From: Allobosea lupini
GTDB taxonomy: Bacteria > Pseudomonadota > Alphaproteobacteria > Rhizobiales > Beijerinckiaceae
Assembly (NCBI RefSeq): GCF_900109525.1
Contig: NZ_FOAN01000013.1
Span: 40,894 to 104,893, forward strand
Length of the DNA stretch: 64,000 nucleotides
Reading direction: 5' to 3'
Positions 1 through 8,224 of the stretch are shown here, in pieces. The notes under the pieces were generated by a model. The model was given only the letters and a program-made list of their open reading frames with translations. It was not told the DNA's origin and made no database searches. Position numbers and translations under genes: made by a program. Each line of letters opens with the position of its first letter. The first letter of the stretch is position 1.

Positions 1-1
1 C

Positions 2-334
2 GTCGCATCAAAGCGGCATTTCAGGTCGCTGCTGGAAATGAATGAAGCAGAAGTTTTAGAATTCGTACCGGTTGTTCAGCGCCTAAGGCGTGCTCAGGAG
101 CAGATCGGAATCCAGTTCGTCTATTATTTTTACAACGAGGATACGAAGCACCACTTTAATTTCTGGATGGTGCCTCGCTATCAGTGGATGGCTCAATTCG
201 GGAAATCCATCGAGGCAGTACGCCCGGCACTTTTGCACGCGCGTAATCATATGAACTCCGAGGAAGAGGTGCGCGCCGTAACGCGGACCGCGGCGAAACT
301 GCGGGCAGACATGAGCGCCCGACCGGGCCGCTAA
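2..334 (+). CDS. HIT-family-like protein, 5' end cut by window edge
   Basis: The frame is open from the window edge to a TAA stop, so about 110 C-terminal residues are visible and the true start lies upstream; an internal ATG sits at 38. The blocks SKRHF and YYFYNEDTKHHFNFWMVPR resemble HIT proteins, which hydrolyse or transfer nucleotides from substrates such as Ap4A. A normal triad reads H-x-H-x-H (or H-x-H-x-Q/W). Here it is H-F-N-F-W, so the middle histidine is missing and catalysis is doubtful. Base composition is visibly less GC-rich than the neighbours, which hints at transfer. Its stop overlaps the stop of the convergent permease gene by four bases. Confidence 0.6.
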   Translation, partial: VASKRHFRSLLEMNEAEVLEFVPVVQRLRRAQEQIGIQFVYYFYNEDTKHHFNFWMVPRYQWMAQFGKSIEAVRPALLHARNHMNSEEEVRAVTRTAAKLRADMSARPGR

Positions 335-1290
335 GGCCGGCTCACAGAATCGGCCTGCGCGACCGGTGCCCTCGAAGCCCGCTCAAGCACAAACGCCACC
401 GCCGCCGTCGCCACGATCGCGAACACCAGCCGTCCGAACAGCACGCTGGTCAGGTCGGCCCCCAGCGCCACCATGATCAGCGTGTCCTCGATCAGGCTGT
501 GGGCGAAGCCCATGAAGACACTGGCGATGAAGATTTGCCGCGGCTCGATCGGCTGCCGGCGCACCTCCGCCAGCATCAGCCCGCTGCCATAGGAGATGCC
601 GAGCAGCAGGCCGACAGTGGTGAACGGCAGCGCCTCGGGCTTAAGGCCGACCAGACGGAACAGCGGAGCGAGTGCCCTGTAGAGCACATCGAGGATGCCT
701 GCCGCTCTGAGTAGTTCCATCACCCAGGTCAGAACGAGCAGAACTGCGAGCATCACGACCAGTGTCTTGGCCAGCCCGTAGGAGAAGCCGAGCCAGCCGC
801 CCTCGCCCGCCGCGGGCGTCCAGACCGGGGCCATCGGCTGCGACAGCCAGCCGGTCGCGGCAAAGAGCTGGTGCAGCAGCGCGGCGAAGGCCATCGCCCC
901 GGCGATGCGGATGATCGAGGTCGCCCAAAAATTCGGCCCAGCCCTGGCGACGATGCGCTGCTCGACCGGGATGGCATGCGCCAGCAGCAGCAGGGCCGAG
1001 AACACCGTCATGTCGGCGCTGCTGAGCGCCAGTGTCGGCACCAGAGTGAACAGGACCACCACCCCGCCCCACATCCCGACCAGCAAACCTGTCAGCCAGG
1101 CTAGAGCCAGCTCCGGCGGCAGGCCGAAAAGCTGCATCGCCGGCGCCAGCCACGGCGAGACGGCCTTGATAACCCCGAACTCGGCCAGAGCCTGAGTCGC
1201 GATCGCGATCGGCACCATGACCACGACGAGCTCGCGGTAGACGGCAAAGGTCTCGATCGTCTTGCGCTGGAATTGGGTCTGGAGCGGCAT
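331..1290 (-). CDS. Nucleoside-recognition (Gate) domain membrane protein
   Basis: A hydrophobic protein of about 319 residues with roughly eight predicted membrane segments. The spacing of Gly/Pro-rich helices (for example GLLVGMWGGVVVLFTLVP near the first third and TTVGLLLGISYGSGLMLAEV later) matches the nucleoside-recognition/Gate domain family related to SpmA/SpmB and YjiH proteins. The family is thought to move small solutes, but the substrate is not known. I chose ATG at 1290 because a GAGGA element lies about nine bases upstream; a TTG at 1299 is the alternative. It is divergent from the Lrp-type regulator, which may control it (inference). Confidence 0.65.
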   Translation of the reverse strand: MPLQTQFQRKTIETFAVYRELVVVMVPIAIATQALAEFGVIKAVSPWLAPAMQLFGLPPELALAWLTGLLVGMWGGVVVLFTLVPTLALSSADMTVFSALLLLAHAIPVEQRIVARAGPNFWATSIIRIAGAMAFAALLHQLFAATGWLSQPMAPVWTPAAGEGGWLGFSYGLAKTLVVMLAVLLVLTWVMELLRAAGILDVLYRALAPLFRLVGLKPEALPFTTVGLLLGISYGSGLMLAEVRRQPIEPRQIFIASVFMGFAHSLIEDTLIMVALGADLTSVLFGRLVFAIVATAAVAFVLERASRAPVAQADSVSRP

Positions 1291-1395
1291 CGGCGGCAAT
1301 CCTCGATTGGTGCCGGGACGCTAGCGCCGATGCATGCTTGGTGGTGGTCAAAATCGCCAGCTATATGCAATTTTATTGCACGAGGCTCGCCGGAG

Positions 1396-1857
1396 ATGCC
1401 CGCGATGGATCGAATCGACAGGACGCTGCTGAACCTGCTCCAGGCCGACGCCTCGCGCACCAATGCGCAGCTGGCCGATGAGGTCGGGCTCGCCTCATCG
1501 AGCTGCCTGCGCCGGATCAGGCGGCTGGAAGCGGCTGGACTGATCCTGCGAACGGTCGCGATCCTCGATCCCGCCAAGAGCGGCAAGGGCCTCAAGGTGA
1601 TCATCGCCGTCGAGCTCGCCCGGCATGACGAGCCGAGCCGACGGCAGTTCCTCGAACTGGCGGCCCGCCAGCCGGCCGTCGTCCAGGCCTATGGCGTCAC
1701 CGGTCAGACCGATGTGATCCTGATGCTGCGCGTCGCCGACATGGACGAGGTGACGGCGCTCTGCGAGCTGCTGTTCGGCGAAGGCAGCAACGTCACGCGC
1801 TACTACACCATGGTGGTCAACAAGACCGCCAAGGAGACGACCGCGATCCCGCTGTGA
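1396..1857 (+). CDS. Lrp/AsnC family transcriptional regulator
   Basis: A protein of 153 residues, the usual length for Lrp/AsnC regulators. The N-terminal 60 residues form the winged helix-turn-helix (DRIDRTLLNLLQADASRT, then NAQLADEVGLASSSCLRRIR). The C-terminal half is the RAM ligand-binding fold, with the motif YGVTGQTDVILMLRVAD, which normally binds an amino acid and drives octamer formation. ATG 1396 is preferred; ATG 1405 is in frame and possible. It lies head to head with the nucleoside-recognition permease across a gap of about 105 bases, which suggests that it regulates that gene. The effector cannot be read from the sequence. Confidence 0.88.
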   Translation: MPAMDRIDRTLLNLLQADASRTNAQLADEVGLASSSCLRRIRRLEAAGLILRTVAILDPAKSGKGLKVIIAVELARHDEPSRRQFLELAARQPAVVQAYGVTGQTDVILMLRVADMDEVTALCELLFGEGSNVTRYYTMVVNKTAKETTAIPL

Positions 1858-1866
1858 GCGGACGCC

Positions 1867-2286
1867 TCAACCGCCGAGCAGCTTCTTCATCGACGGCGCC
1901 GGATGGAGGGCATAGCGCTCGCGCTCGTAGAACGGGATCGCCTCGCGCCTGGCGTCGAGGAAGACCGCGTTGAGGCCGCGCGCCCTTGCATCCGCCTCGG
2001 CGAAGGCGAGCAGCGCCCGGCCGATGCCGCCGCTGCGGACCCGCTCGTCCACCACGAGGTCGTCGACATGCAGATGCGCCCCGCGCGACAACGTATGGAC
2101 GGGGCGCATGCCGAGCACGCCGACCAGTGCGCCGTCACGGAAGGCGCCGACCAGCTCGTAGCCCGAGAAGGATTGGCGCCGCACGCGGTGCAGGAACTCC
2201 GCCTCGTCGAGCGCTGAGCGCAATTGCACGACGATCGGAAAGGCCTCGCGCCACTCCGCCGGAACGAGCCGTCTCACCGAAACCAT
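1867..2286 (-). CDS. GNAT family N-acetyltransferase
   Basis: A 139-residue protein with the GNAT fold. The acetyl-CoA-binding motif A is clear: HLHVDDLVVDERVRSGGIGR, with the R-x-x-G-x-G core at about residues 84-90, followed by helix ALLAFAEADARARG. The end FLDARREAIPFYERERYAL carries the usual C-terminal Tyr/Phe-containing motif B. The protein should transfer acetyl from acetyl-CoA to an amine; the substrate is unknown. The frame stays open far upstream, but homology stops at this methionine, so I chose ATG 2286. It converges with the Lrp gene across a nine-base gap. Confidence 0.85.
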   Translation of the reverse strand: MVSVRRLVPAEWREAFPIVVQLRSALDEAEFLHRVRRQSFSGYELVGAFRDGALVGVLGMRPVHTLSRGAHLHVDDLVVDERVRSGGIGRALLAFAEADARARGLNAVFLDARREAIPFYERERYALHPAPSMKKLLGG

Positions 2287-2502
2287 CGTCCTCGCCCATC
2301 TCGCAATCGTCCAGCCGCGGCAGATGAGGTCGCCATGCGTCTCGAATAGCAAGTGCTTTGCCGAGGGGCCGGCCTTGCGCAGGCCTTCTGACCGGCTCGT
2401 GTGGCACTCGGCGCAAGTATACCCGCTAGTGAATATCGCCATCGCTTTCGGTGCTGCAGGTTGGCCAGATCCGGGCACAGAGCCCGGCGAGGAGCCGGCC
2501 AC

Positions 2503-3357
2503 GTGCAAGCCATCGCCTACGCCTGCCTTGTCGTGCTCCTGTTCTCGGGCTTCGTCCTCGTGTCGAGAGCCGGGCTTTCGACCGCCTTGACCCTGCCGGA
2601 TATGGCGGCGCTGCGCTTCGGCATCGGCGGGCTGCTGTTGCTGCCGATCGCGCTGAAGCATGGGTTGAGCGGCTTGCGGCCGGCGCAAGCCCTGGCATTG
2701 TCGATCTTGGGCGGGCTCGGCTTCGCGTTGTTCGCCTATGCCGGCTTTGCGCTCGCGCCCGCGGTGCACGGTGCCGTCCTGTTGCACGGGACATTGTCGT
2801 TGACCACCGCCATATTGCTGTGGGTCGTTACGAACAGACTGCCGCAAGGCCGACAGACCACCGGGCTGGTGGTCATCGGCCTCGGCATCGTCGCAATGGC
2901 CTGGGATGGCTTCGGGCATGCGTCCTGGCGGCTGCTTCTGGGAGATGCCTGCCTGCTGGCAGCCTCGCTCTGCTGGTCGGGCTACGGACTCTACGTGAAG
3001 CAGCTCGACCTCCCCGCGACGCGTGCCGCATCGATCGTCGCAGTCGTCTCGGCGCTCGCCTTTTTGCCTATCTACGCCGTCTTGCGCGGCAAGATGCTGT
3101 TTCGCGCCTCGCTGCAGGATCTCCTGGTCCAAGGTCTGTTTCAGGGTGTCCTGATCGGGGCGGTCTCGATCTTCGTCTACACCCGGGCCGTTTCCCTGCT
3201 CGGCGCCGCCAGGGTTGCGCTATTCACCGCCGCCGTCCCCGGTCTGACCGCGATTGCGGGCTATGTCTTCCTTGGCGAGGCGCCCAGCCTCTTCGTTGCG
3301 CTGGGCGTGACGCTGGTCACAGCGGGCCTTCTCGGCTCCCTGCGTCGAGTACCTTGA
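2503..3357 (+). CDS. EamA/DMT family transporter
   Basis: About 284 residues with ten hydrophobic segments in two EamA repeats (for example DMAALRFGIGGLLLLPIAL in the first half and LCWSGYGLYVKQLDLPATRA at the start of the second). EamA proteins export metabolites or amino acids through the inner membrane. The frame runs further upstream to 2401, but that part is Arg-rich and unlike a membrane protein. A GTG at 2503 with GAGGAG about eight bases upstream gives the usual family start, a first transmembrane helix at once. The substrate is unknown. It stands alone between the GNAT gene and the TctC gene. Confidence 0.85.
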   Translation: MQAIAYACLVVLLFSGFVLVSRAGLSTALTLPDMAALRFGIGGLLLLPIALKHGLSGLRPAQALALSILGGLGFALFAYAGFALAPAVHGAVLLHGTLSLTTAILLWVVTNRLPQGRQTTGLVVIGLGIVAMAWDGFGHASWRLLLGDACLLAASLCWSGYGLYVKQLDLPATRAASIVAVVSALAFLPIYAVLRGKMLFRASLQDLLVQGLFQGVLIGAVSIFVYTRAVSLLGAARVALFTAAVPGLTAIAGYVFLGEAPSLFVALGVTLVTAGLLGSLRRVP

Positions 3358-3522
3358 AGACCGAAGCGCTTTCGTAGCCGTTGTCCGCTCACGGCAGCGG
3401 GGGCTCCATGTCCTGCATACAAAATTCCGCATACACTCTTGCCGCTGAAACAAGAGCGCTCTACTCCTTGCATGCAAGAAGCCGGGACAAGCCTGGCAAT
3501 GACAAAGCATGGGAGGAGTACG

Positions 3523-4488
3523 ATGAAGGGTTTCCGCAGGCTCGCTCTGGCTGTAGCCACGCTCGCGATCGGCGCGGCGCCAGCCTTCGCCTTCCCGGAT
3601 CGGCCGGTGCAGTTGATCGTGCCCTGGGCGGCCGGTGGCGGCATGGACGCGGTGATGCGCATCTTCGCCAACGGGCTCGAGGCCGAGCTGAAGCAACCGG
3701 TCAACGTCATCAACCGCACCGGCGGCGGCGGCGTCACGGGCCATACCGCGATCGCGACCGGCGCGGCGGACGGCTACACCATCGGCGGCGTCAGCCCGGA
3801 GCTCTCGTTCTTCAAGACGCTCGGCCTCGGTGACCTGACGGTCGACAGCGTCGACATGTTCTCGCGCGTCTCGCTGATTCCCGCGGGCGTCACGGTCAAG
3901 GCGGACGCGCCCTACAAGACCGTCGCCGACTTCCTCAAGGCGGTGAAGGAGAGCCCGAAGGGCACCTTCACCTCGTCCGGCACCGGCACCGGCGGCTCCT
4001 GGCACATCGCCTCGGGCGGGCTGATGAAGGCGGCCGGCCTGCCGGCCGACCAGATCCGCTGGGTGCCGAGCAATGGCGGCGCTCCGGCGCTCCAGGATCT
4101 CGCCGCCGGCGGCATCACCGCCTTCACCGGCTCGCCGATCGAAGCCAAGGCGATGCTCGACGGCGGGCGCGTGCGCACCATCCTGACGATGACCGAGGAG
4201 CGCCATCCGAACTTCCCCGACGTGCCCAGCGCCAAGGAAGCCGGCCTCGACTGGACCTATCAGAACTGGTTCGCCATCGCCGCCCCCAAGGGGGTGCCGG
4301 CCGATCGCCGCAAGATCCTCTACGAGGCGGCAGAACGCACGATGAAGCGCGAGGATGTCCGCAAGGGCATGGCCGATCGTGGCATCACCCCAGTCTGGGA
4401 CACGCCGGCGCAGTTGCAGGACTATGTGAAGACCTTCAGCGAGCGCGGCAACGGCGTGCTGAAAGATCTGGGCCTGGCGAAGAACTGA
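3523..4488 (+). CDS. Tripartite tricarboxylate transporter (TctC/Bug) substrate-binding protein
   Basis: A 321-residue periplasmic protein with a signal peptide (MKGFRRLALAVATLAIGAAP, cut near AFA-FPD). The body starts with FPDRPVQLIVPWAAGGGMDA, a hallmark of Bug/TctC proteins, followed by the conserved glycine-rich ligand loop VINRTGGGGVTG. Family members bind carboxylates and deliver them to TctA/TctB. No tctA or tctB gene lies beside it, so it is an orphan receptor. ATG 3523 is fixed by GGGAGGAG five bases upstream. A second, diverged member is at 45740-46696. The ligand is unknown. Confidence 0.9.
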   Translation: MKGFRRLALAVATLAIGAAPAFAFPDRPVQLIVPWAAGGGMDAVMRIFANGLEAELKQPVNVINRTGGGGVTGHTAIATGAADGYTIGGVSPELSFFKTLGLGDLTVDSVDMFSRVSLIPAGVTVKADAPYKTVADFLKAVKESPKGTFTSSGTGTGGSWHIASGGLMKAAGLPADQIRWVPSNGGAPALQDLAAGGITAFTGSPIEAKAMLDGGRVRTILTMTEERHPNFPDVPSAKEAGLDWTYQNWFAIAAPKGVPADRRKILYEAAERTMKREDVRKGMADRGITPVWDTPAQLQDYVKTFSERGNGVLKDLGLAKN

Positions 4489-4532
4489 CGGCCGACACCG
4501 AACGGGCTCGCTGCACAGCAGCGGGCCCTGCT

Positions 4533-5096
4533 TTACCGCAGCCGCGCCTGCAGCGGCAGATCGCCGAACAGTGCCGGCTCGGCGCTGGTGCGCGCCTTCT
4601 CGATCGTCAGGATCCTGAGCTTGGTCTCGACGCCACCATCGGCCGAAAAGCCGCCGGTCTTGCCACCCGCAGCGAGCACGCGATGGCAGGGCACGATGAT
4701 CGGGATCGGGTTCTGGCCGAGCGCGACACCGACGGCCCGCGCCGCCCCGGGCTCGCCGATCCGCGCCGCCACCTCGCCATAGGTCAGGGTCTCGCCGGGC
4801 GGGATTGCCAATGCCACGGCGTAGACGCGCCGGTTGAATTCGGGCGTGGCCGAGAGATCGATCGGCAGATGCGAGAGGTCGCGCTGCTCGCCGGCCAGCA
4901 GGGCGACGACCTCGGCGATCGCCTGCCGCACGAAAGCGGGCGGCTCGGCCTCGACGCTGTCTGGAAAGCGCCGCCCCAGCCGCCGCCGGGCGGCATCTTC
5001 GTCGCGCTCGGGCAATTGCGCCGCGACGATGCGCTCGCCCTGCCAGACCAGGGCGCACGCGCCGATCGCGGTGGTGAAGAGACAGAAGTTCTGCAT
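4533..5096 (-). CDS. ogt: Methylated-DNA--protein-cysteine methyltransferase
   Basis: A 187-residue protein that repairs O6-alkylguanine by moving the alkyl group to its own cysteine in a suicide reaction. The active-site motif IVPCHRVL is present with Cys at about residue 137. It is preceded by the DNA-binding helix-turn-helix region GETLTYGEVAARIGEPGAAR and followed by the glycine-rich segment GGKTGGFSADGG. There is no N-terminal Ada regulatory domain, so this is an Ogt-type enzyme. The frame is open upstream, but ATG 5096 matches the usual family start. It lies just downstream of msrP in the same direction, with a short palindromic repeat in between. Confidence 0.9.
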   Translation of the reverse strand: MQNFCLFTTAIGACALVWQGERIVAAQLPERDEDAARRRLGRRFPDSVEAEPPAFVRQAIAEVVALLAGEQRDLSHLPIDLSATPEFNRRVYAVALAIPPGETLTYGEVAARIGEPGAARAVGVALGQNPIPIIVPCHRVLAAGGKTGGFSADGGVETKLRILTIEKARTSAEPALFGDLPLQARLR

Positions 5097-5162
5097 GAAC
5101 GGACGATAGCGCGGCTGCGGGCTCCAGGGCACCCGATTCCTGCCGTCTCCATCATTTGTCGT

Positions 5163-5190
5163 CTCGGGTGGAGCGAAGCGCAGACCCGGG
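5163..5190. repeat. 28-base hairpin repeat, copy 1
   Basis: Six-base arms CTCGGG and CCCGGG enclose a core containing GAGCGAAGCGCAGA. The same 28-base unit, with one to three differences, occurs at 10450-10477 and 31975-32002. It lies between ogt and msrP and is a dispersed intergenic element. Confidence 0.75.
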
Positions 5191-5221
5191 ATGACTTGGT
5201 TGGGAAGCGAGAAAGCCCGGC

Positions 5222-6178
5222 TCACGCCCAGAGCCGTTCCTTCTCCAGTCCCTTGTAGAGATCGGCCACCTGCTCGGCATAGCCGTTGAACAGCAGCGTC
5301 GGCTTGCGATCGCGCGTGCCCAGCACCTGCTCGCTGGCCTGGCTCCAGCGCGGATGCGATACCTCCGGGTTCACATTCGCCCAGAAGCCGTATTCCGAGG
5401 CCTGAAGACCCTCCCAGAAGGTCTTCGGCCGCTCGGCGACGAAGCTGATCTTGCTGATCGATTTGACCGACTTGAAGCCGTATTTCCACGGCGTGATCAG
5501 CCGCAGCGGCGCGCCGTGCTGGGTCGGGATCGGCTTGCCGTAGATGCCGGTCACCATCAGCGTCATGTCATGCGTCGCCTCGGCCATGGTCAGCCCCTCG
5601 GTGTAGGGCCAGGGATACCAGCGCTGCGACTGGCCGGGAGCCATCTTGGGATTCATGAACGTCTGCATCTGGACGTATTTCGCGCCCGAGAGCGGCTTTG
5701 CCAGCGCGACCAGCTCCTTCAGCGGGAAGCCGGTCCACGGCACCGCCATCGACCAGGCTTCGACGCAGCGGAAGCGGTAGAGCCGCTCCTCCAGCGTGAC
5801 CTTCCTGATCAGGTCGTCGAAGCCGATTTCGAACGGCTTCTCGACCAGCCCATCGATCGTGATCGTCCAGGGGCGCGTGACCAGCCGCTTCGACGCAGCG
5901 GCCACCTCTTTGGAGGTGCCGAACTCGTAGAAGTTGTTGTAGTTCGCCGCCAGCTCCTCGTCGGTCACCGGCCGGTCGAGCGTATAGGCCGCGTTGCGCT
6001 TGGCAGGGTAGAGGTCGAGCGTCGGATCGGCACCCTGCGCACCGGCGGCCTGCGGCAAGGCGGCACCGGCGATAGCGCCGGCACTGCCGGCGAGCCATTG
6101 CCGGCGATTGAGGAAGACAGATTCCGGTGTCGCCTGGCTTTCGGGCATCTCCCAGCCGGCGCGACGCTTGATCAACAT
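5222..6178 (-). CDS. msrP: Protein-methionine-sulfoxide reductase catalytic subunit MsrP
   Basis: A 318-residue periplasmic molybdoenzyme that reduces oxidised methionine in envelope proteins. The start MLIKRRAGWEMPESQATPES is typical of MsrP (YedY). A twin-arginine signal follows (NRRQWLAGSAGA, arginines at about 25-26), as expected for export of a folded, cofactor-loaded protein. The molybdenum-ligand cysteine lies in YRFRCVEAWSM at about residue 138. Later blocks such as RLITPWKYGFKSVKSI are also typical. MsrP normally draws electrons from the membrane haem protein MsrQ, usually encoded next door; no msrQ is present here. ATG 6178 was chosen over an upstream in-frame codon because it gives the conserved N-terminus. 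Confidence 0.95.
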   Translation of the reverse strand: MLIKRRAGWEMPESQATPESVFLNRRQWLAGSAGAIAGAALPQAAGAQGADPTLDLYPAKRNAAYTLDRPVTDEELAANYNNFYEFGTSKEVAAASKRLVTRPWTITIDGLVEKPFEIGFDDLIRKVTLEERLYRFRCVEAWSMAVPWTGFPLKELVALAKPLSGAKYVQMQTFMNPKMAPGQSQRWYPWPYTEGLTMAEATHDMTLMVTGIYGKPIPTQHGAPLRLITPWKYGFKSVKSISKISFVAERPKTFWEGLQASEYGFWANVNPEVSHPRWSQASEQVLGTRDRKPTLLFNGYAEQVADLYKGLEKERLWA

Positions 6179-6294
6179 GACGGACATACTCCGTTGCAAC
6201 GGAGCAAGTTTAGTCGATCCGACACCCTAGGACCAAGTCACGAGCGGGAGAGCAGTTCACCCGCTCGGTCAGAACCAGCGCAAATCGACCGTTG

Positions 6295-6837
6295 TCAGTC
6301 CGGCTGATCGGCGTACCGCTCGGCGTAGTCCGCCTCAAGCCCTTCGATCTTCGACCAGAAGCCGCGTGGCGGATTGCCGGCGAGCCTGTCTTCCAGGATG
6401 CCGAGATGGGCGTGCCAGCCGCCGGAGACGTCGATCATCTCGGCCTTGCCGGCGAGCTTGCGATGCGTCAGCACCAGCCTGACCTTGTCGCCCTCGGGGA
6501 TGAGCTCGAAGGTCGCCTCCGAGGTTGCGTCGCCCTCGCCCGGCCAGGTCATCGCCAGCACCGTCATCGGCTCGTAGCGCGTGACGGTTCCCTTCGAAGG
6601 CCAGCCCTTGTCGTTCATCTCGCGATAGCGCTCGGGCGGTGGCTCGCTGGTGATTTGCGAATGCTTGAACAGAAGATCGGCCTTGCCGCCGACGCGTGGC
6701 TCGATCTCGCCCGAGGCCAGCCAGGTGCCGCGCTTGTCGGACTCGGTGAGATAGGACCAGACCCGTTCGAGCGGGCCGGGCAGGAGCCGCTCGAAGCGGA
6801 CCGCGCCGCTCTCCAGGACCACGCCATGTTCGTTCAT
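6295..6837 (-). CDS. SRPBCC (AHSA1-type) domain protein
   Basis: A 180-residue protein of the START/Bet v1-like SRPBCC fold. The segment VRFERLLPGPLERVWSYLTE at the N-terminus is the classic AHSA1 opening, and WPGEGDATSEATFELIPEGD and LTHRKLAG follow in the expected order. The fold has a hydrophobic pocket; the ligand is unknown. ATG 6837 is used because AGGAGAGG lies upstream; a GTG one codon earlier is possible. The gene starts 12 bases after the ArsR-type regulator. The ArsR plus AHSA1 pairing is common in proteobacteria, so the two probably form one autoregulated unit. Confidence 0.85.
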   Translation of the reverse strand: MNEHGVVLESGAVRFERLLPGPLERVWSYLTESDKRGTWLASGEIEPRVGGKADLLFKHSQITSEPPPERYREMNDKGWPSKGTVTRYEPMTVLAMTWPGEGDATSEATFELIPEGDKVRLVLTHRKLAGKAEMIDVSGGWHAHLGILEDRLAGNPPRGFWSKIEGLEADYAERYADQPD

Positions 6838-6848
6838 CACGCCTCTCC

Positions 6849-7157
6849 TCAGTCGTCGTCTGGCTTTGCGAGTTCTCGTTCCAGGCGGTCCAGCCCGGCA
6901 TTCCAGAAGCCGCGCACCTGCCGGACCCAGGCGTCGAAGGCATCGAGCCCGTCGGGATCGAGCCGGTAGATCCGGCGCTGGCCGCTGACTTCGACGCTGA
7001 CCAGCCCCGCCTCCTTCAGCACCTTGAGATGCTGCGAGATCGCCGGCGCGCTCATGGCGAACTGCGCAGTGATCTCGCCGGCCGCCATGGCGCGCCGGCC
7101 GAGCATCTCGACGATGCGGCGGCGGGTCGGGTCAGCCAGGGCCGTAAAGCGATCCAT
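6849..7157 (-). CDS. ArsR family helix-turn-helix regulator
   Basis: A 102-residue winged helix-turn-helix protein. It opens with FTALADPTRRRIVEMLGRR, the usual ArsR first helices, and its recognition helix is AISQHLKVLKEAGLV. The wing is VSGQRRIYRLDP. No metal-binding ELCVCDL-type cysteine motif is present, so this is the metal-independent type often paired with SRPBCC genes. It starts with ATG at 7157. An AT-rich patch with a 12-base perfect palindrome lies just upstream (7177-7188) and is the likely operator for self-repression of this gene and the SRPBCC gene. Confidence 0.9.
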   Translation of the reverse strand: MDRFTALADPTRRRIVEMLGRRAMAAGEITAQFAMSAPAISQHLKVLKEAGLVSVEVSGQRRIYRLDPDGLDAFDAWVRQVRGFWNAGLDRLERELAKPDDD

Positions 7158-7176
7158 GGCTTTTATTTAATGTCTC

Positions 7177-7188
7177 ACTTAATTAAGT
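7177..7188. promoter_or_regulatory. Candidate ArsR operator palindrome
   Basis: The perfect 12-base palindrome ACTTAATTAAGT lies 20 bases upstream of the ArsR start codon in an AT-rich island (about 7160-7206) that stands out from the GC-rich surroundings. Position and symmetry fit an autoregulatory operator; the role is inference. Confidence 0.5.
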
Positions 7189-7303
7189 CAATGCAAAAAT
7201 ATACACACACCGATGGCGCGCCCTCCCCTTGCATGCACGTCGCTTGTGGTTGCGGCGGTTGCAGGTCATGAAGGGCGCCCCGTCCGCCGCCTCCCACGAG
7301 ACC

Positions 7304-8212
7304 ATGCCCAGCCGAAACGCCACCCTCGCCGGCATCCTGATGATGCTGCTCGGCATCCTCCTGTTCTCGATCAACGACGTGATGGGGAAATGGCTGGTCG
7401 CGACCTATACGGTCGGCCAGGTCCTGCTGCTGCGCTCGGCTGCGGCGCTGCTGGTGATCGTGCCTTTCGTCGTCAAACAGGGCGTTCAGCGCACGCTGCG
7501 GCCGGAGCGGCCCGGTTTGCAGCTGCTGCGCGTCACGCTCGGCTCTTGCGAGGTCGCGCTGTTCTACTGGGCAGTGTCCTATCTGCCGCTCGCCGACACG
7601 ATGACGCTCTGGCTGGCGGCGCCGGTCTGGGCGGTGGTTCTGGCGGCGCTGCTGCTCGGCGAGCGCGTCGATGCCGGGCGCTGGCTCGCGGTCGTCGCCG
7701 GTTTCGTCGGCGTCGCGATCGCGCTCAACCCGTCCGGCCAGAGCCTTTCACTGCCGGCGATCATCGCGCTGGTCGGCAGCCTCTCCTTCGCGGCGATGAT
7801 GATCACGGGCCGGCAATTGCGCGGCACGCCCGACGTCACGCTGGTGTTCTGGCAGACGCTCGGCGCGCTGGTGATGGGTCTTCTGCTCCTGCCCTTCGGC
7901 TGGGTGACGCCGAGTCTCGCCGATCTCGGCCTGCTCGGCCTGCTGGGCATCGTCGCCATGGTCGCGCATATCTGCGTGACGCGCTCGCTCAAGCTGGCCG
8001 AGGCTTCGGTTGTCGTACCCTATCAGTACACGCTGATCGTCTGGGCGCTGGTCTTCGGCTGGTTCGTCTTCGGCGACTGGCCGACACCGGCCATGCTGTT
8101 CGGCGCCGCGCTGATCATCGCCGCCGGTCTTGCCCTGCTCGTGCTCGAGCGGCGGGCGAGCAGCACGGCCTCTGACACCGCCAAGGAGCGTGTTACGATC
8201 GAGCAGAACTGA
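7304..8212 (+). CDS. EamA/DMT family transporter
   Basis: About 302 residues with ten transmembrane segments in two EamA halves. It opens LAGILMMLLGILLFSINDVM, and the first repeat ends near LPLADTMTLWLAAPVWAVVL; the second half contains ALVGSLSFAAMMITGRQLRG. It is a predicted inner-membrane exporter of small metabolites, substrate unknown. It is not closely similar to the EamA protein at 2503. Starts at 7268 (ATG) or 7229 are in frame; 7304 was chosen because the hydrophobic family start follows directly, but the choice is uncertain. The next gene begins 12 bases downstream. Confidence 0.87.
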   Translation: MPSRNATLAGILMMLLGILLFSINDVMGKWLVATYTVGQVLLLRSAAALLVIVPFVVKQGVQRTLRPERPGLQLLRVTLGSCEVALFYWAVSYLPLADTMTLWLAAPVWAVVLAALLLGERVDAGRWLAVVAGFVGVAIALNPSGQSLSLPAIIALVGSLSFAAMMITGRQLRGTPDVTLVFWQTLGALVMGLLLLPFGWVTPSLADLGLLGLLGIVAMVAHICVTRSLKLAEASVVVPYQYTLIVWALVFGWFVFGDWPTPAMLFGAALIIAAGLALLVLERRASSTASDTAKERVTIEQN

Positions 8213-8224
8213 TCCGGAGACGCG

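Noticed and set aside
3523..4488. Full tripartite tricarboxylate transporter operon
   Set aside because: Only TctC-type proteins are present at 3523 and 45740; no tctA or tctB gene is near either.
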